64,000 bases of DNA from CAVPNY01 sp963706905 (GCA_963706905.1 CAVPNY010000023.1:269555-333554); one strand, 5' to 3'. Positions 23,828 through 32,657 are shown, numbered from the stretch's first letter. Program-made: numbers and translations. The notes: generated from the sequence alone by a model not told the origin.

Positions 23828-25450
23828 CTACAGGCTCATCGCGCAGCCGTCCGCACGCGGGTCGCTGCCGCCCCACAAGACACCGCTTTCGGCGTCGCGC
23901 AGGATGATCTGGCCGCGCCCGAACAGTGCTCGCTCATACCCGCCAACCATCTCCACCGCGTGTCCCATCTCAGCCAGGGCAACGACCGTCTCCTGCGACA
24001 GGCCCTCTTCCAGAGATACTCGCCCTGCAGATGTACCGTCTGCGATACAGAAACGTGGCTGGTCCAGGGCGGCTTGCGGATCGAGTTCGTCATCCACCAA
24101 CCCCACAATTACCTGCAGGTGCCCCTGCGGCTGCATGAAGCCGCCCATCACGCCGAAGCTGGCGTACAGTTCATCACCGCCTGCCTTGGATCGCGTTGCC
24201 AGGGCTGGGATGATGGTGTGGTAGGGGCGTTTGCCGGGCGCCAGGGCGTTGGGATGCTGCGGGTCCAGGCTGAAATTGTGTCCACGGTTCTGCAAGCTGA
24301 AGCCAAATCCAGATGGCACGATACCGGTGCCAAATCCCATGTAGTTGCTGTTAATGAACGAGCAGGCATTACCTTCCCCATCCACCACACTAAGGTAGAC
24401 CGTATCTGAGGCAGTGGTTGGCGTCCCGCGGCGCTGATCCAGACTGGCTTTCTGTGGATCGATCAGGCGGCGGCGCTCAGCCGCGTATTCCTTGGAGAGC
24501 AGCCATTCCAGCGGGACGGGATTGGTCGCCGGGTCAGCCACATACCAACGCGTATCAGCAAATGCCAGGCGCATGGCTTCGATCTCCAGGTGCAGGCGCC
24601 TCACTGAAAGCGGCGGCATTCCAGCCAGATCGAAGCCCTCCAGCAGGTTCAATCCAACCAGGGCCGCCAGCCCTTGCCCGTTGGGCGGGCACTCCCATAC
24701 CCGCAGGTCGCGGTAGGTTGTGCTGATCGGCGCCTCCCAGGTGCTGGTATGGGCCGCCAGGTCGGCTTCAGACAGGCAGCCTCCCGCCCCCTGCACCACT
24801 GCAGCGATCGCCCTGGCAATATTTCCCCCGTAAAACGCCTCTTTGCCACCTTCAGCCACGCTGCGCAAAGTACGGCTTAAGCCAGAGTTGCGGAAGATCT
24901 CACCTGGGCGGGGGGCCCGACCTTCAATAGTCAGCTCCTGCCCGCCAGGCGCATTCCGCAGCTGGCGCTCTGCCCCGCGCCCCCAGAAATAGGCTGTGGT
25001 TGGCGCGACCGGAAAGCCTTCGTCCGCCAGGCGGATGGCTGGCGCCAGCACCTGGGGAAGGGCTAATCGCCCGTATCTTTCCACCAGATCACACCATCCG
25101 GCGCAGGCGCCTGGCACAGTGATCGTGTAGGCATGATAGGGGGGCAGCTCACTGCCAAAACCCTCCCGCTGCAGGCGTTCCAGGCTCAAGGCAGCTGGAG
25201 CGCGACCCGAGCCGTTCAGGGCGCTCACCTGGCGAGTTTGGGCATCATAATAGAGAGCAAAGCAGTCGCCGCCGATGCCGGTGGAGGTCGGCTCGGTGAC
25301 ATTCAGGGCGGCCGCGGTCGCCACCGCCGCGTCGGCAGCGTTGCCCCTCGCAGCCAGGATTTCCAGCCCGGCGGCTACGGCTAATGGCTGGGAAGTCGCC
25401 ACCATCCCCCGAGTTCCGAGCACTGGTGAGCGGCGTGAGTCAAAGTTCAT
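23828..25450 (-). CDS. ggt: Gamma-glutamyltransferase family protein
   Basis: 540-residue Ntn hydrolase precursor; such enzymes transfer or hydrolyse gamma-glutamyl groups of glutathione-like compounds. The autoprocessing Thr lies in TASDTVYLSVVDGEGNA, followed by CSFINSNYMGFGTGIVPSG and the late SFGVMGGFMQPQGH region. No signal peptide is seen. ATG 25450 (MNFDSRRSPVLG) is preferred to the longer frame from 25471. Confidence 0.9.
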   Translation of the reverse strand: MNFDSRRSPVLGTRGMVATSQPLAVAAGLEILAARGNAADAAVATAAALNVTEPTSTGIGGDCFALYYDAQTRQVSALNGSGRAPAALSLERLQREGFGSELPPYHAYTITVPGACAGWCDLVERYGRLALPQVLAPAIRLADEGFPVAPTTAYFWGRGAERQLRNAPGGQELTIEGRAPRPGEIFRNSGLSRTLRSVAEGGKEAFYGGNIARAIAAVVQGAGGCLSEADLAAHTSTWEAPISTTYRDLRVWECPPNGQGLAALVGLNLLEGFDLAGMPPLSVRRLHLEIEAMRLAFADTRWYVADPATNPVPLEWLLSKEYAAERRRLIDPQKASLDQRRGTPTTASDTVYLSVVDGEGNACSFINSNYMGFGTGIVPSGFGFSLQNRGHNFSLDPQHPNALAPGKRPYHTIIPALATRSKAGGDELYASFGVMGGFMQPQGHLQVIVGLVDDELDPQAALDQPRFCIADGTSAGRVSLEEGLSQETVVALAEMGHAVEMVGGYERALFGRGQIILRDAESGVLWGGSDPRADGCAMSL

Positions 25451-25492
25451 ACTTTTAACCCAAAGACGCAAAGAAACATAAGGTTATTTAGC

Positions 25493-25552
25493 TCAAAGCC
25501 CATTCACCACTCGATGAATGCCATTTTTGACCAGTCGTTCGCCGAAGTTCAG
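25493..25552 (-). pseudogene. 3' remnant of a second GxxExxY gene
   Basis: Translating the minus strand gives LNFGERLVKNGIHRVVNGL followed by a stop, nearly identical to the C-terminus of the intact gene just upstream (25604-25984). Only the last ~19 codons survive, indicating a decayed tandem duplicate. Confidence 0.75.
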
Positions 25553-25603
25553 ACTTTAACGCAAAGTCGCTAAGGCGCAAAGATTTTATGATTTTTCCCA
25601 AAT

Positions 25604-25984
25604 CTAAAGACCATTTACTACCCGGTGAATGCCATGCTTGACCAATCGCTCACCGAAATTAATGACCAATCCTAATTTTAAACCTGTCAGTCTGAGGTAT
25701 GTCAAAGTTTGTGCTTCAAAGATACTGTTATATTGAGTGGAGGCCTTACATTCGATAATAACTATTTCTTCGACCAAAAGATCCATCTTTAAAGGCGTCG
25801 CTAGTTTTTGACCTTTGTAACCCAGTGGAACAATCTTTTCCCGTTCTACCTTTAAACCTCGTTGAGTAAGTTCCAAACATAAGGCTTCCTGGTAAACGCT
25901 TTCCAGCAACCCTGGACCACCGAGAACGCGATGCACCTCAATCGCAGCATCAACAATAACCTTGCTGATTTCATTTTCAGTCAC
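25604..25984 (-). CDS. GxxExxY family protein
   Basis: 126-residue protein of the GxxExxY family; the motif is in GPGLLESVYQEAL, followed by a PD-(D/E)xK-like core (KMDLLVEEIVIIECKA) and the conserved ending VINFGERLVKHGIHRVVN. The fold suggests a nuclease relative, but the biological role is unknown. These genes are often multi-copy, and here a truncated second copy lies immediately downstream. Confidence 0.88.
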   Translation of the reverse strand: MTENEISKVIVDAAIEVHRVLGGPGLLESVYQEALCLELTQRGLKVEREKIVPLGYKGQKLATPLKMDLLVEEIVIIECKASTQYNSIFEAQTLTYLRLTGLKLGLVINFGERLVKHGIHRVVNGL

Positions 25985-26035
25985 AAAACTTATTCCTTCC
26001 CCCTATTTATTTCTACCTAATACATTTAATACAAT

Positions 26036-26127
26036 TAGAAGTTACGCAGTTCAAGAGGACGCGGGGGTGTTTTGGCGGGCGTAGCCCGCCAAAACACCCC
26101 ACCCTCCCACCAACTGCGTAAGTCCTA
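26036..26127. mobile_element. 92-bp MITE-like element, copy B
   Basis: Nearly identical to copy A, one C shorter, with one change in the palindrome centre. It is flanked by its own 5-bp target duplication ACAAT (26031-26035 and 26128-26132), which independently confirms the ends and the 5-bp staggered cut. It sits between selD and the GxxExxY gene. Confidence 0.92.
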
Positions 26128-26176
26128 ACAATAAAAACTTTGCATCTTTGCGCCTTGGCGTTAAATCTTTTTTCCG

Positions 26177-27241
26177 CTAGACCGTCACTTCTATCCCATC
26201 CCCCTCCACCACTTCGCCCACTTCCCACAGCGCCAGTTCTCTCTCTGCGGCGCCTCCCAACAGGCCGGGCAGCTTATCCGGCGGCACGCAAAGCAGCAAG
26301 CCCCCGCTGGTTTGGGCGTCGAACAGCAGCATCTGAGAAGGCTCGTCGACCTCTGGGGAGAATTGCACGTGAGAACCGTAGAATTGGCGGTTGTCGGATG
26401 AGCCGCCGGGGAAAATGAACTCCTGGGCATAGCGCTGGGCGCCGCGCATGAATGGGATCCGCTTGAAGCTCAGGCGAAAGCTGACTCCGGACGCCTGCGC
26501 CATCTCAAAGCCGTGGCCCAGGAAACTGAATCCGGTGATGTCGGTCGCGCCGCTCAGGCGGAACTCCACCGCCAGCTCGGCTGCAGCCCGGTTTAATCGC
26601 TTCATCCAGCCAACTGCCTCGGAGACATCCTTGGGATCAGCCAGCTCACGCTTGAGAGCAGTCGTGATCACGCCGCTGCCCAGCGGCTTGCTTAACAGCA
26701 GCCGGTCGCCGGGGCGTGCCCCGCGCTTGGTCAGCATGTGCTCCGGATCGACGAAGCCCACCGCGATCAGCCCGTACTTCGGCTCCTTATCCTGAATGGT
26801 GTGTCCTCCCGCGATCACCACTCCGGCTTCGCGCGCCTTCTCGGCGCCGCCGCGCAGGATTTCTCCCACTAACTCGGAGGGTAAATCGGGCGGCATGGCA
26901 GCGATGTTCAACGCCAGAAATGGCGCCCCGCCCATCGCATACACGTCCGAAAGACTGTTGGCGGCCGCGATCGCCCCATAGTCATATGGGTTATCCACCA
27001 CCGGGGTGAAGAAATCGGTGGTGACCACCAGGGCACGACTTTCGTCCAGGCGCCACACGGCCGCGTCGTCCGGTTCGCCCAGCCCCACCAGCAGGTCAGG
27101 GTAATTCGTAGCCTGGAATATATTCTCAATCGGGCGCAGCACCTGCGCCAGCGCTTCCGCGCTTAACTTGGACGCTCAACCCGCGCAGTTAGACAGGCTG
27201 GTCAGGCGGATCTGGCGTCCAGAAGGAAAGACTTCTGACAT
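26177..27241 (-). CDS. selD: Selenophosphate synthetase SelD containing selenocysteine (TGA at codon 22)
   Basis: Selenide, water dikinase, which makes selenophosphate for selenocysteine synthesis. The apparent start at 27142 lacks the catalytic N-terminus. From ATG 27241 the frame reads MSEVFPSGRQIRLTSLSNCA-G-TGA-ASKLSAE: the TGA (27176-27178) lies where the catalytic Cys/Sec sits, with the essential Lys three residues later (K25), as in E. coli Cys17/Lys20. Full length is 354 residues. A small hairpin AGCGC-GGAA-GCGCT begins about 12 bases after the TGA and has G in the first loop positions, as in bacterial SECIS elements. ATG lies two bases after the stop of the SPFH gene, so the genes are coupled. 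Confidence 0.93.
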
Positions 27242-27243
27242 GC

Positions 27244-28332
27244 TTACGGCGTCGTTGTCGGCAGCGGTGTTGGCAGCGGCGTGGGCTCAGGAGTAGGAAC
27301 AACGGTGGGGACATTCAATCCTGGCTCCAGGGTTGGCAAGGGAAACAGGAACTGGTTGTCGCTGGGCAGCAGCATCACCTGGATCCCCGGGGCGATCTTG
27401 GTGATGTACTGATAAGTCAGCAGCTCTTGATTTTGACCCAATACTTCGGCGATTAGCCGCAAGGCTTCGGATTCGGCCTGAGCCTCAATGATGCGTGATT
27501 TGGCGCTGCCTTCGGCGCGGATGACCGTAGCGTCTGCCACGCCATTGGCCACCTGGCGGGCCTGCTCGGCCTCCTGGCGGCGCTGCTCGACCACCAGGGC
27601 GGCCTGTTTGGCCAGCTGCTCGGCGATCTGTTTCTGTTCGATCGAGGCGGCGTACTCCGGCGAGAAGGTGATATTGCGCATGATGAAGTCCACCAGGGTC
27701 AGGCCATTCTCGTCCATCTTTCTCAGCATTTCATCCCGAATCGTCTGGGTCAGTTCCAGGCGCTTGGTGCTCACCACCTCTTCCACCTTGTATTGCGACA
27801 CGGCATCGCGCATGATGCCGCGCACCAGCGGACGGATCAGCTCAGCCTCATAACGGTCCTGCCAATCGATGTGTACATCCACCACCTTGGTAGGGTCGAT
27901 GGCATACAGCACCGAGGCGTCCAGGAAGATCTCCTGGCCGTCGAAGGTGCGCGCCGTGATCGAGTCGTCGCCCTGAATTTCCCCTTCCAGCGGGGCGATC
28001 GACATGGTGTAGGATTGGCGCGAGATCGGGTAGCGCACCACCGTCTCGAAATACGGCACTATCCAGCTCAGGCCGGGTTCGAGCGGCTGTTCTCGGTACC
28101 CTTTATCAGAGATGGCCGAGATCACCACGCCGCGATCCTCCGGGCGGATGAAGACCAACCCGGCGCTGACCACTGTTATTACTATCGCCACCACCAGCGT
28201 TACCAGGATAGCGATCGACAGCCCCCTGGCCTTTAACCCGCGCGAGGCGCGTAGCACAGCCAGGACAACCATGGCTGCGATCCCCAGCCACAGTAAAGCC
28301 GAAAATCCTTTTAGAAGACTGGCAATATCCAT
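27244..28332 (-). CDS. SPFH/Band 7 (prohibitin-like) membrane protein
   Basis: 362-residue protein with two N-terminal hydrophobic segments (about 8-28 and 38-62), then a Band 7 domain (FIRPEDRGVVISAISDKGYREQPLEPGLSWIVPYFE) and a long charged helix typical of prohibitin/HflK-like scaffolds (EYAASIEQKQIAEQLAKQAA). It ends in a Pro/Thr-rich tail. Such proteins organise membrane microdomains or protease complexes. It forms an operon with selD. Confidence 0.88.
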   Translation of the reverse strand: MDIASLLKGFSALLWLGIAAMVVLAVLRASRGLKARGLSIAILVTLVVAIVITVVSAGLVFIRPEDRGVVISAISDKGYREQPLEPGLSWIVPYFETVVRYPISRQSYTMSIAPLEGEIQGDDSITARTFDGQEIFLDASVLYAIDPTKVVDVHIDWQDRYEAELIRPLVRGIMRDAVSQYKVEEVVSTKRLELTQTIRDEMLRKMDENGLTLVDFIMRNITFSPEYAASIEQKQIAEQLAKQAALVVEQRRQEAEQARQVANGVADATVIRAEGSAKSRIIEAQAESEALRLIAEVLGQNQELLTYQYITKIAPGIQVMLLPSDNQFLFPLPTLEPGLNVPTVVPTPEPTPLPTPLPTTTP

Positions 28333-28380
28333 GTTGGATAACTCCTTAATTCGTCGAATTGTCCCAAAGTCGCACGGTTA

Positions 28381-28409
28381 CGCAGTTGCGCAGTTGCGCA
28401 GTTGCGCAG
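28381..28409. repeat. Short tandem repeat of CGCAGTTG
   Basis: Three exact copies of an 8-bp unit plus a partial fourth, preceded by GGTTA. The context GTTACGCAGTT matches the end of the MITE-like element, so it may be a relic of an element end expanded by slippage. Confidence 0.7.
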
Positions 28410-28548
28410 CCAGTTCTATCGACCGGCCTGCGCCGCAGATATTGAGCGGTAATCTTTCATGCACTCAGGTTACGCGCTGATTATACTCGATTGACTTCCT
28501 GAAGTCCGGTCGGTTGTCCCTTCGCCTGAATCGTGATACCATGCTGCC

Positions 28549-29226
28549 ATGCGCGCGGCTTATGGACGGGTTGACGAAATTTACTTCTCTCCAGGTGGTA
28601 CCCAGGCCAGGATCACCTGTCCCGCCCGCCTCATCCCCGCCCCGGGCCAGTATCTGCAGGCAACCAGCCAGGATGCCATTCTGAGCACAGCGCTTTTCCT
28701 CGCCGGGTCAGCCCAGGGCGGTTTTATCAGCGCTCCGTCCCTTCCAGAAAACTGGACGCCCGGTACGTCGCTCAGCTTGTGGGGACCGCTGGGGCACGGC
28801 TTCCAGCTGCCAGCAAATTTGCAACGCCTGGGTCTGATCGCCGTTAGCGGTCTTTTCGCCCGCCTGGCGCCCCTGGTGGAGCGGGCCTTGGCACAGGGGA
28901 CCGCCGTGACCCTATTTACCGACCATCCACCCGGACAATTACCTGCAGCCCTGGAAGTCTACCCACTCGGCGAATATCCCGCCCTGGCGGCATGGCCCGA
29001 TTTCCTGGTAGTTGACCTGAGCCTGGAAGACATACCTCGGCTGCACTCCATCCTGGGCTTGCCCGCCGACGGTCGCCCACCCTGCCCTGGCCAGGCGCTG
29101 GTCCACACAACCATGCCTTGTGCAGGTCTGGCCGAGTGTGGGGTATGTGCCGTCGAGCTGCGCCGGGGATGGAAGCTGGCTTGCAAGGATGGTCCGGTAT
29201 TCGATCTGCGCGATATCCTGGCATAA
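28549..29226 (+). CDS. PyrK-like iron-sulfur flavoprotein subunit
   Basis: 225-residue protein resembling the electron-transfer subunit of class 1B dihydroorotate dehydrogenase. The C-terminal [2Fe-2S] motif is clear: PCAGLAECGVCAVEL then KLACKDGPVFDL. The FAD domain (about 1-95) is short and the nucleotide-binding part (about 100-170) is weak. The PyrD-like gene follows at once, so they probably form a complex. Confidence 0.75.
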   Translation: MRAAYGRVDEIYFSPGGTQARITCPARLIPAPGQYLQATSQDAILSTALFLAGSAQGGFISAPSLPENWTPGTSLSLWGPLGHGFQLPANLQRLGLIAVSGLFARLAPLVERALAQGTAVTLFTDHPPGQLPAALEVYPLGEYPALAAWPDFLVVDLSLEDIPRLHSILGLPADGRPPCPGQALVHTTMPCAGLAECGVCAVELRRGWKLACKDGPVFDLRDILA

Positions 29227-29227
29227 G

Positions 29228-29986
29228 ATGTCCAAATACGATCTGGCCTTCGCCACCCCCTTGATGAACGCAGCCGGCAGCTTGGGCTTCACCCCCGAAG
29301 GACGTGGGCCCGTCGATCTCAACCGCCTGGGAGCATTCATCACCAACCCGGTCAGCCTGTCAAGTCGCACCCCGGCTCACGCCCGGTGTTGTCAGTCTTA
29401 TCCAGGTGGTTTCCTGTTGCACACAGGCTATCCGAATCCAGGCTTGAACCAGGTAATCCGGCGCTGCCGGGCTAAATGGGCGCGTGCGCCTTTGCCGGTC
29501 ATAGTCCACATCCTGGGGGAGAATCCCGACCAGGTCGCCACTGCCGTCAGGCGGCTGGAAGGGCTGGAAGGTGTGATGGGTGTCGAACTGGGATTGCCCG
29601 CCGAGATCGATCGCACGGCGGCGGTGGAGCTGGCCCAGGTTGGATTAGGTGAGCTGCCCTTGATCGTGCGGCTTCCCCTGGAGCGCGCCATCGATCTGGC
29701 CCACTCTGTCGCCCGCCTGTCTTTAGCTGCAGTCAGCCTGGGTCCGCCGCGTGGTGTTTTGACCAATGCATCCGGTGAATCAACCCGCGGCCGGCTTTAT
29801 GGACCGGCGGTCTTTCCCCTGGCGATGGCCGCGGTTGCCAGCCTGGCCCGCAGTGGTATCCCGGTTATCGGCGCGGGGGGCGTCTACAATCCACAAAATG
29901 CGGAAGCCATGCTGGCAGTCGGTGCGCTGGCTGTCCAGGTGGATACGATCTTGTGGACCGCTGGTTGGTTAAACAAATCTGGATAG
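29228..29986 (+). CDS. Dihydroorotate-dehydrogenase-like flavoprotein
   Basis: 252-residue TIM-barrel protein of the PyrD type: FATPLMNAAGSLG, the region SYPGGFLLHTGYPNPGLNQV equivalent to the PyrD substrate loop, and the FMN-binding ending VIGAGGVYNPQNAEAMLAVGA. The usual N-x-S-C-P-N segment with the catalytic base is replaced by VELGLPAE, so classical dihydroorotate oxidation is doubtful. I chose ATG 29228 because it follows the PyrK-like stop by one base; the frame is open upstream. Confidence 0.75.
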   Translation: MSKYDLAFATPLMNAAGSLGFTPEGRGPVDLNRLGAFITNPVSLSSRTPAHARCCQSYPGGFLLHTGYPNPGLNQVIRRCRAKWARAPLPVIVHILGENPDQVATAVRRLEGLEGVMGVELGLPAEIDRTAAVELAQVGLGELPLIVRLPLERAIDLAHSVARLSLAAVSLGPPRGVLTNASGESTRGRLYGPAVFPLAMAAVASLARSGIPVIGAGGVYNPQNAEAMLAVGALAVQVDTILWTAGWLNKSG

Positions 29987-30042
29987 ACCAGTAAAGTCCG
30001 GTCCATCCAGCCAGGGTAGCGCAGGAGTGTCTGACGAATGAC

Positions 30043-30480
30043 TCAGCGTTCCAACCAGATCGTCACCGGGCCATCATTCGCCATCTCCACCAGCATATGA
30101 GCGCCGAATTGGCCTGTCTGGGTTTCCACACCTTGCTCTCGTAGCATCTCGGCAAAACGCTCGACCAGCGGGCTGGCTAATTCGGGCGGCGCCGCGTCAG
30201 TAAAAGAGGGACGGCGGCCCTTGCGCGTATCAGCATACAAGGTAAATTGGGAAACCACAATCGCCGAGCCGCCTACTTCCAACAAAGAGCGGTTGATCTT
30301 GCCGTGCTCATCTTCAAAAATGCGCAAGTTGGCGATCTTTTCTGCCAGGTAGCGCGCCTGCTCTTCCCCATCCGCTGGGCCAACCCCTACCAGGATCACC
30401 AGGCCCTGACCAATTTCAGCAATGATCTCCCCGTCGACGGAGACCCGCCCTTGGCGCACGCGCTGGATGACGATTCTCAT
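30043..30480 (-). CDS. dtd: D-aminoacyl-tRNA deacylase
   Basis: 145-residue Dtd, which hydrolyses D-amino acids mischarged on tRNA. The signature motifs SQFTLYAD and MANDGPVTIWLE are intact, and the length is typical (about 145-150). Confidence 0.95.
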   Translation of the reverse strand: MRIVIQRVRQGRVSVDGEIIAEIGQGLVILVGVGPADGEEQARYLAEKIANLRIFEDEHGKINRSLLEVGGSAIVVSQFTLYADTRKGRRPSFTDAAPPELASPLVERFAEMLREQGVETQTGQFGAHMLVEMANDGPVTIWLER

Positions 30481-30502
30481 TTCTGTCAGAGCTCTTCGCG
30501 GA

Positions 30503-31360
30503 TTAGTGCGGTTTCCGGCTGTCTACTACAGCTTTAACCAGCTTAACCGCAATCCCGCCACCCGGAACAAGCATACCGGCTGCGTCAGCGGAGATATCGA
30601 AGAGCAGATCTTGCGTGACAAAGCCCTTCAAGAATTGCGCACTCAGCCACTTTCCGCCGGCGTGAAATTCGCCCGTCAGCGCGTCGAATTCGACCACTGT
30701 GCGCTTTCCCTTTGCGCTCCATTCATATTCAAAAGCATATACTGGTCTGAAATTCAGCTCGATGGTTGTGATATCCACCCGCTCTTCATGGATCACTTGT
30801 GCTTGTTGTACTGGTTTGATCAGCTCCGCCAGCACCTGGCGCACTACTGCCGAGGCCCTGGCTTGAGGCGGGATCACCAGAATGCCTTCAGGTAAGAAGT
30901 TGTCCAGGTCCAGAATCGTGGTCTTCGCAAATGGCTGGTATTTGCTCAGATCAGCTCGCTCTCCGCTGATCCCCTCGTAAGTGCGGCTCGCTTGCCTTTC
31001 ATCCAGGCAGTGTTCAACGCCGCTCAAAATAATTGTGGGGCTTTCTTTGGATTTCTGTTCGGGAATTAGCTCCTGACCGAGTAAGGTTACCCCCTGCACC
31101 TCCCGTCCCCCGAGGGCGATTGTATAGCTGCGATTCCGATCATAGACGGTGCGCGCCGTAGCTGTAATCGCCCAAAATGGCTCCAATCGGTTCTCCGTCG
31201 CTATGATTTGGACATCACCCGGGTTAGGGCGCGAGATCAATGAGCCAACTGATCCAGCAACCAGGTTGGTCTTTTTCTGTTCAACCCGATCGTGGGCTAC
31301 TTCGAGCGAGAAGCGTGGTACAAAATAAAAAGCCTGTTCCTGAGCAACATAGATCTCCAT
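30503..31360 (-). CDS. Hypothetical protein, 285 aa
   Basis: No family recognised. The protein starts MEIYVAQEQAFYFVPRFSLEVAHD, has no signal peptide, and is a mixture of beta-rich regions with a C-terminal glycine-rich segment (AGMLVPGGGIAVKLVKAVVD). It lies between dtd and the SelW-like gene on the same strand, with small gaps, so the three may be cotranscribed. Confidence 0.65.
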   Translation of the reverse strand: MEIYVAQEQAFYFVPRFSLEVAHDRVEQKKTNLVAGSVGSLISRPNPGDVQIIATENRLEPFWAITATARTVYDRNRSYTIALGGREVQGVTLLGQELIPEQKSKESPTIILSGVEHCLDERQASRTYEGISGERADLSKYQPFAKTTILDLDNFLPEGILVIPPQARASAVVRQVLAELIKPVQQAQVIHEERVDITTIELNFRPVYAFEYEWSAKGKRTVVEFDALTGEFHAGGKWLSAQFLKGFVTQDLLFDISADAAGMLVPGGGIAVKLVKAVVDSRKPH

Positions 31361-31382
31361 GCTTACCCCTCCTGCGCTTGCA

Positions 31383-31622
31383 TTAAACCATTTTGTGGAT
31401 CAGCCCTGCCACCTCTCCCGGCTCAGCGTGGCGGTGTGTTTCCAGTTTCGAATAGACCAGTTTTCCATTGACACTCACCTCAAAACGCCCGCCGTCCGAA
31501 GGGACCAGGGTGAGCGATTCGATCTCAGGCTCAAATTCCCTGATCAGATCCGCCGCCAAACTGACGGCCCGGTCGGTATAGTGTCAGACCGCGCAGTATA
31601 CCAGGTTAATCTTCATCAACAT
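31383..31622 (-). CDS. SelW-like Rdx family selenoprotein (TGA at codon 13)
   Basis: 79-residue thioredoxin-like protein. From ATG 31622 (AAGGAG site nine bases upstream) the frame reads MLMKINLVYCAV-TGA-HYTDRAVSLAADL, continues through LTLVPSDGGRFEVSVNGKL and VYSKLETHRHAEPGEVAGL, and stops at 31383. TGA (31584-31586) occupies the second position of the C-x-x-U redox motif, exactly where SelW/SelT/SelH proteins have selenocysteine. The conserved S-GG-FEV-VNG-L pattern after the TGA shows that the downstream half is real coding sequence. A stop-aware gene finder would miss it. Confidence 0.9.
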
Positions 31623-31791
31623 CGAGGGCTTCTCCTTGCACGAGTAATACCCCAACCGAACAATGGGGTGCCGCGTTAGTATAACATACCGCGCCCGGCG
31701 GCTGTCTTTCAAGGAGAGATCTTGTGCTGAGAATCAAAACAACGCAAGTATCCGTGCCAGGATCCAGTCCTCGAAAACCAGGAGGTGTTGT

Positions 31792-32646
31792 ATGGAAGCG
31801 AACCTGGATTTTCGCCCATCTCCAATCGCCGGCCGGTGGTACCCGGGAGAGCCGAGCCGGTTAGCCAGCAGCGTCGATGCTTATATCCAGGCAGCCAAAC
31901 TGCCAGAAATAAAAGGTCAGGTAATCGCTGTCGTGGCGCCTCATGCAGGGCATATGTACTCCGGACCGGTGGCCGGGTATGCCTTCGGGGCCTTACGCGG
32001 GCTCCAGCCCGACCTGGTGGCAGTCATCTCCCCCATGCACCATCCTTATTCCAGCCCCCTGCTTACCTCAGCCCACACTGCCTACCAGACCCCGCTCGGA
32101 GCAGTATGGATCGACCGTGAGGCAATCGAGGCCCTGAATAGTTGCCTTCAAACCGAGCTTCACTATGGCCTGAGTGCAGTGCGCAACGACCCGGAGCATT
32201 CATTGGAGATCGAACTCCCCTTCTTGCAGCGCGCCCTGGCAGGTCCCTTCCGCCTGCTTCCGGTCATGGTGCGCGACCAGTCCATTCCGGTGGCGCGCGC
32301 CCTGGGAAAGGCTCTGGCGAAAGTCCTGGCGGGGAGCAATGCGGTGATGGTCGCCAGCACCGATCTGTCCCATTTCTATACCCAGGGTCAGGCGGATGCC
32401 CTGGACGCCGAGATGTTGCGCCAGATTCAAGCTTTCGATCCACAGGGAGTGATGCAGGTGGAAGAAGAGGGCAAAGGTTTTGCTTGCGGGCGCAGCGCCC
32501 TGGCAGCCGTGCTGTGGGCTGCCAAAGATCTGGGAGCTGAAACAGCCCAGGTCCTGTATCATGCCACTTCCGGGGACATCACCGGAGATTACAGCGAGGT
32601 AGTTGGGTACGCCGCGGCGGTGATCACCCGCCAAGGAGAGGGATAA
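31792..32646 (+). CDS. amrB: AmmeMemoRadiSam system protein B (MEMO1-like)
   Basis: 284-residue MEMO-family protein related to extradiol dioxygenases and phosphatases: RPSPIAGRWYPGEPSRL at the start, VVAPHAGHMYSGPVAGYAF, SPMHHPY, DPEHSLEIELPFL, STDLSHFY, CGRSALAAVL. MEMO proteins often occur with AMMECR1 and a radical SAM enzyme; neither is next to it here. ATG 31792 with AGGAGG was chosen over the longer frame. Confidence 0.92.
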   Translation: MEANLDFRPSPIAGRWYPGEPSRLASSVDAYIQAAKLPEIKGQVIAVVAPHAGHMYSGPVAGYAFGALRGLQPDLVAVISPMHHPYSSPLLTSAHTAYQTPLGAVWIDREAIEALNSCLQTELHYGLSAVRNDPEHSLEIELPFLQRALAGPFRLLPVMVRDQSIPVARALGKALAKVLAGSNAVMVASTDLSHFYTQGQADALDAEMLRQIQAFDPQGVMQVEEEGKGFACGRSALAAVLWAAKDLGAETAQVLYHATSGDITGDYSEVVGYAAAVITRQGEG

Positions 32647-32657
32647 GGCAATATTTT

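Noticed and set aside
26177..27142. SelD starting at the internal start 27142
   Set aside because: This start removes the catalytic N-terminus; extending through the Sec TGA gives a full family match and gene coupling.
31359..31679. Plus-strand ORF of 106 residues over the SelW-like gene
   Set aside because: No family resemblance; the antisense frame with TGA read as Sec has a clear SelW pattern and ribosome site.
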